The position numbers were made by a program, and so were the translations under genes. A stretch of 32,560 nucleotides of DNA from contig JAYMTF010000626.1 in assembly GCA_036897485.1 (NCBI GenBank), forward strand, positions 1 through 32,560, in the 5' to 3' direction. The stretch's first letter is position 1, and every line of letters starts with the position of its first letter. The notes below the pieces were generated by a model. It was not told where the DNA came from, searched no databases, and saw only the letters and a program-made list of their open reading frames with translations. This document shows, piece by piece, positions 32,161 to 32,560 of the stretch. This DNA comes from Pelargonium nanum. Its lineage: Eukaryota > Streptophyta > Magnoliopsida > Geraniales > Geraniaceae.

Positions 32161-32560
32161 ATGAGTTCCGAGATCGAAAGAGAGTTCGGCATGTTGGCGT
32201 CGGATGGCGAGGAGGAGGGAGGTTTGGAGATCGAAATGGGGAAGGAGGGACAGACGGCGGACGAGGGAAGGGTGTGGCGGGTGGTGGGCCGGTTTTTGAC
32301 ACAGGCGGTGATCAACTTCGATGCCATGCAAAACATGATGGCGTCGGTTTGGACGGCGAAAATGAGAACCATGGAGGTTGTTGATGATCGGATGAGTAAT
32401 ATGGAGCAACGATTCATATTTGAATTCTATAATGAGAAAGATGCAGAGAGAGTGGTGACAGGTGGTCCATGGACATTCAATTTCCACGTACTTCTTTGTC
32501 GGATGCTTCAGCCGGGGGACATTCCGGCGAAGGTGGGACTGTATGAGACAACGATATGGG
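32161..32560 (+). CDS. LINE-type retrotransposon ORF1 with DUF4283-like domain, partial
   Basis: The frame is open from the ATG at 32161 to the window end (133 codons) and is cut by the edge. The upstream in-frame stop at 32056-32058 with no intervening ATG supports this start. After an acidic N-terminus (MSSEIEREFGMLASDGEEEGG) it reads VWRVVGRFLTQAVINFDAMQNMMASVW, then RFIFEFYNEKDAERVVTGGPWTFNFHVLLCRM. This is the DUF4283 pattern (GRFLT..., F.F....D..RV..GGPW.F..H.L) found at the start of plant LINE ORF1 proteins, normally followed by a zinc knuckle and then endonuclease and reverse transcriptase outside this window. It is intact as far as seen and GC-richer than its surroundings, consistent with a young insertion. 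Confidence 0.88.
   Translation, partial: MSSEIEREFGMLASDGEEEGGLEIEMGKEGQTADEGRVWRVVGRFLTQAVINFDAMQNMMASVWTAKMRTMEVVDDRMSNMEQRFIFEFYNEKDAERVVTGGPWTFNFHVLLCRMLQPGDIPAKVGLYETTIW

Noticed and set aside
32014..32487. Minus-strand frames of 86-157 codons over the LINE region
   Set aside because: They are reverse-strand shadows of GC-rich ORF1 coding sequence; the plus-strand frame matches DUF4283.

Overview
This is nuclear DNA from a flowering plant, most likely a eudicot. It is AT-rich, the genes have GT-AG introns of roughly 80 nt to 1.7 kb, and the gene families are plant-specific (SAUR, filament-like plant protein, GH9 class A endoglucanase, a plant domain resembling DUF7081, DUF4283 LINE). 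MITEs of the Stowaway type sit in introns. The species cannot be fixed from the sequence. No bacterial-style operons, CRISPR arrays, rRNA or intact tRNA genes were seen.

Layout, left to right: (1) minus strand, 337-4426, a three-coding-exon gene for a 477-aa protein with an N-terminal DUF7081-like domain, a basic patch and a C-terminal coiled coil; a non-coding leader exon lies near 4556-4665. (2) 4.7-7.3 kb, intergenic, with a diverged repeat family. (3) Plus strand, 7337-9494, a five-exon membrane-anchored GH9 endoglucanase (KORRIGAN-like) with an unusually short cytosolic tail. (4) 9.5-10.85 kb, intergenic, rich in palindromic repeat debris. (5) Plus strand, 11035-14521, a six-exon YEATS-domain gene (YAF9/GAS41/TAF14b type) with two MITEs in its last intron. 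(6) 14.5-18.6 kb, no convincing gene. (7) Plus strand, 18961-19275, an intronless SAUR gene. (8) Plus strand, 20462-23196, a four-exon gene for mitochondrial ribosomal protein mS23. (9) 23.2-25.2 kb, intergenic. (10) Minus strand, 25214-28920, a five-coding-exon filament-like plant protein (FPP) with a roughly 0.93-kb intron in its 5' UTR. (11) 30.0-32.0 kb, intergenic, with a tRNA-like SINE relic. (12) Plus strand, 32161 to the window end, the start of a LINE-type ORF1 with a DUF4283-like domain.

All exon joins were made by eye, using splice dinucleotides, phase agreement and family resemblance. In each of the four best-known multi-exon genes every junction keeps phase and the joined protein reads like its family. 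The genes are unrelated housekeeping or growth genes (cell wall, chromatin, auxin response, mitochondrial translation, cytoskeleton or nuclear-envelope coiled coil), and nothing indicates that they form a functional cluster. I did not find a clearly new biological system. The points most worth a second look are the domain composition of the DUF7081-like gene, the odd GH9 enzyme, the foldback structure in its third intron, and the several repeat families.
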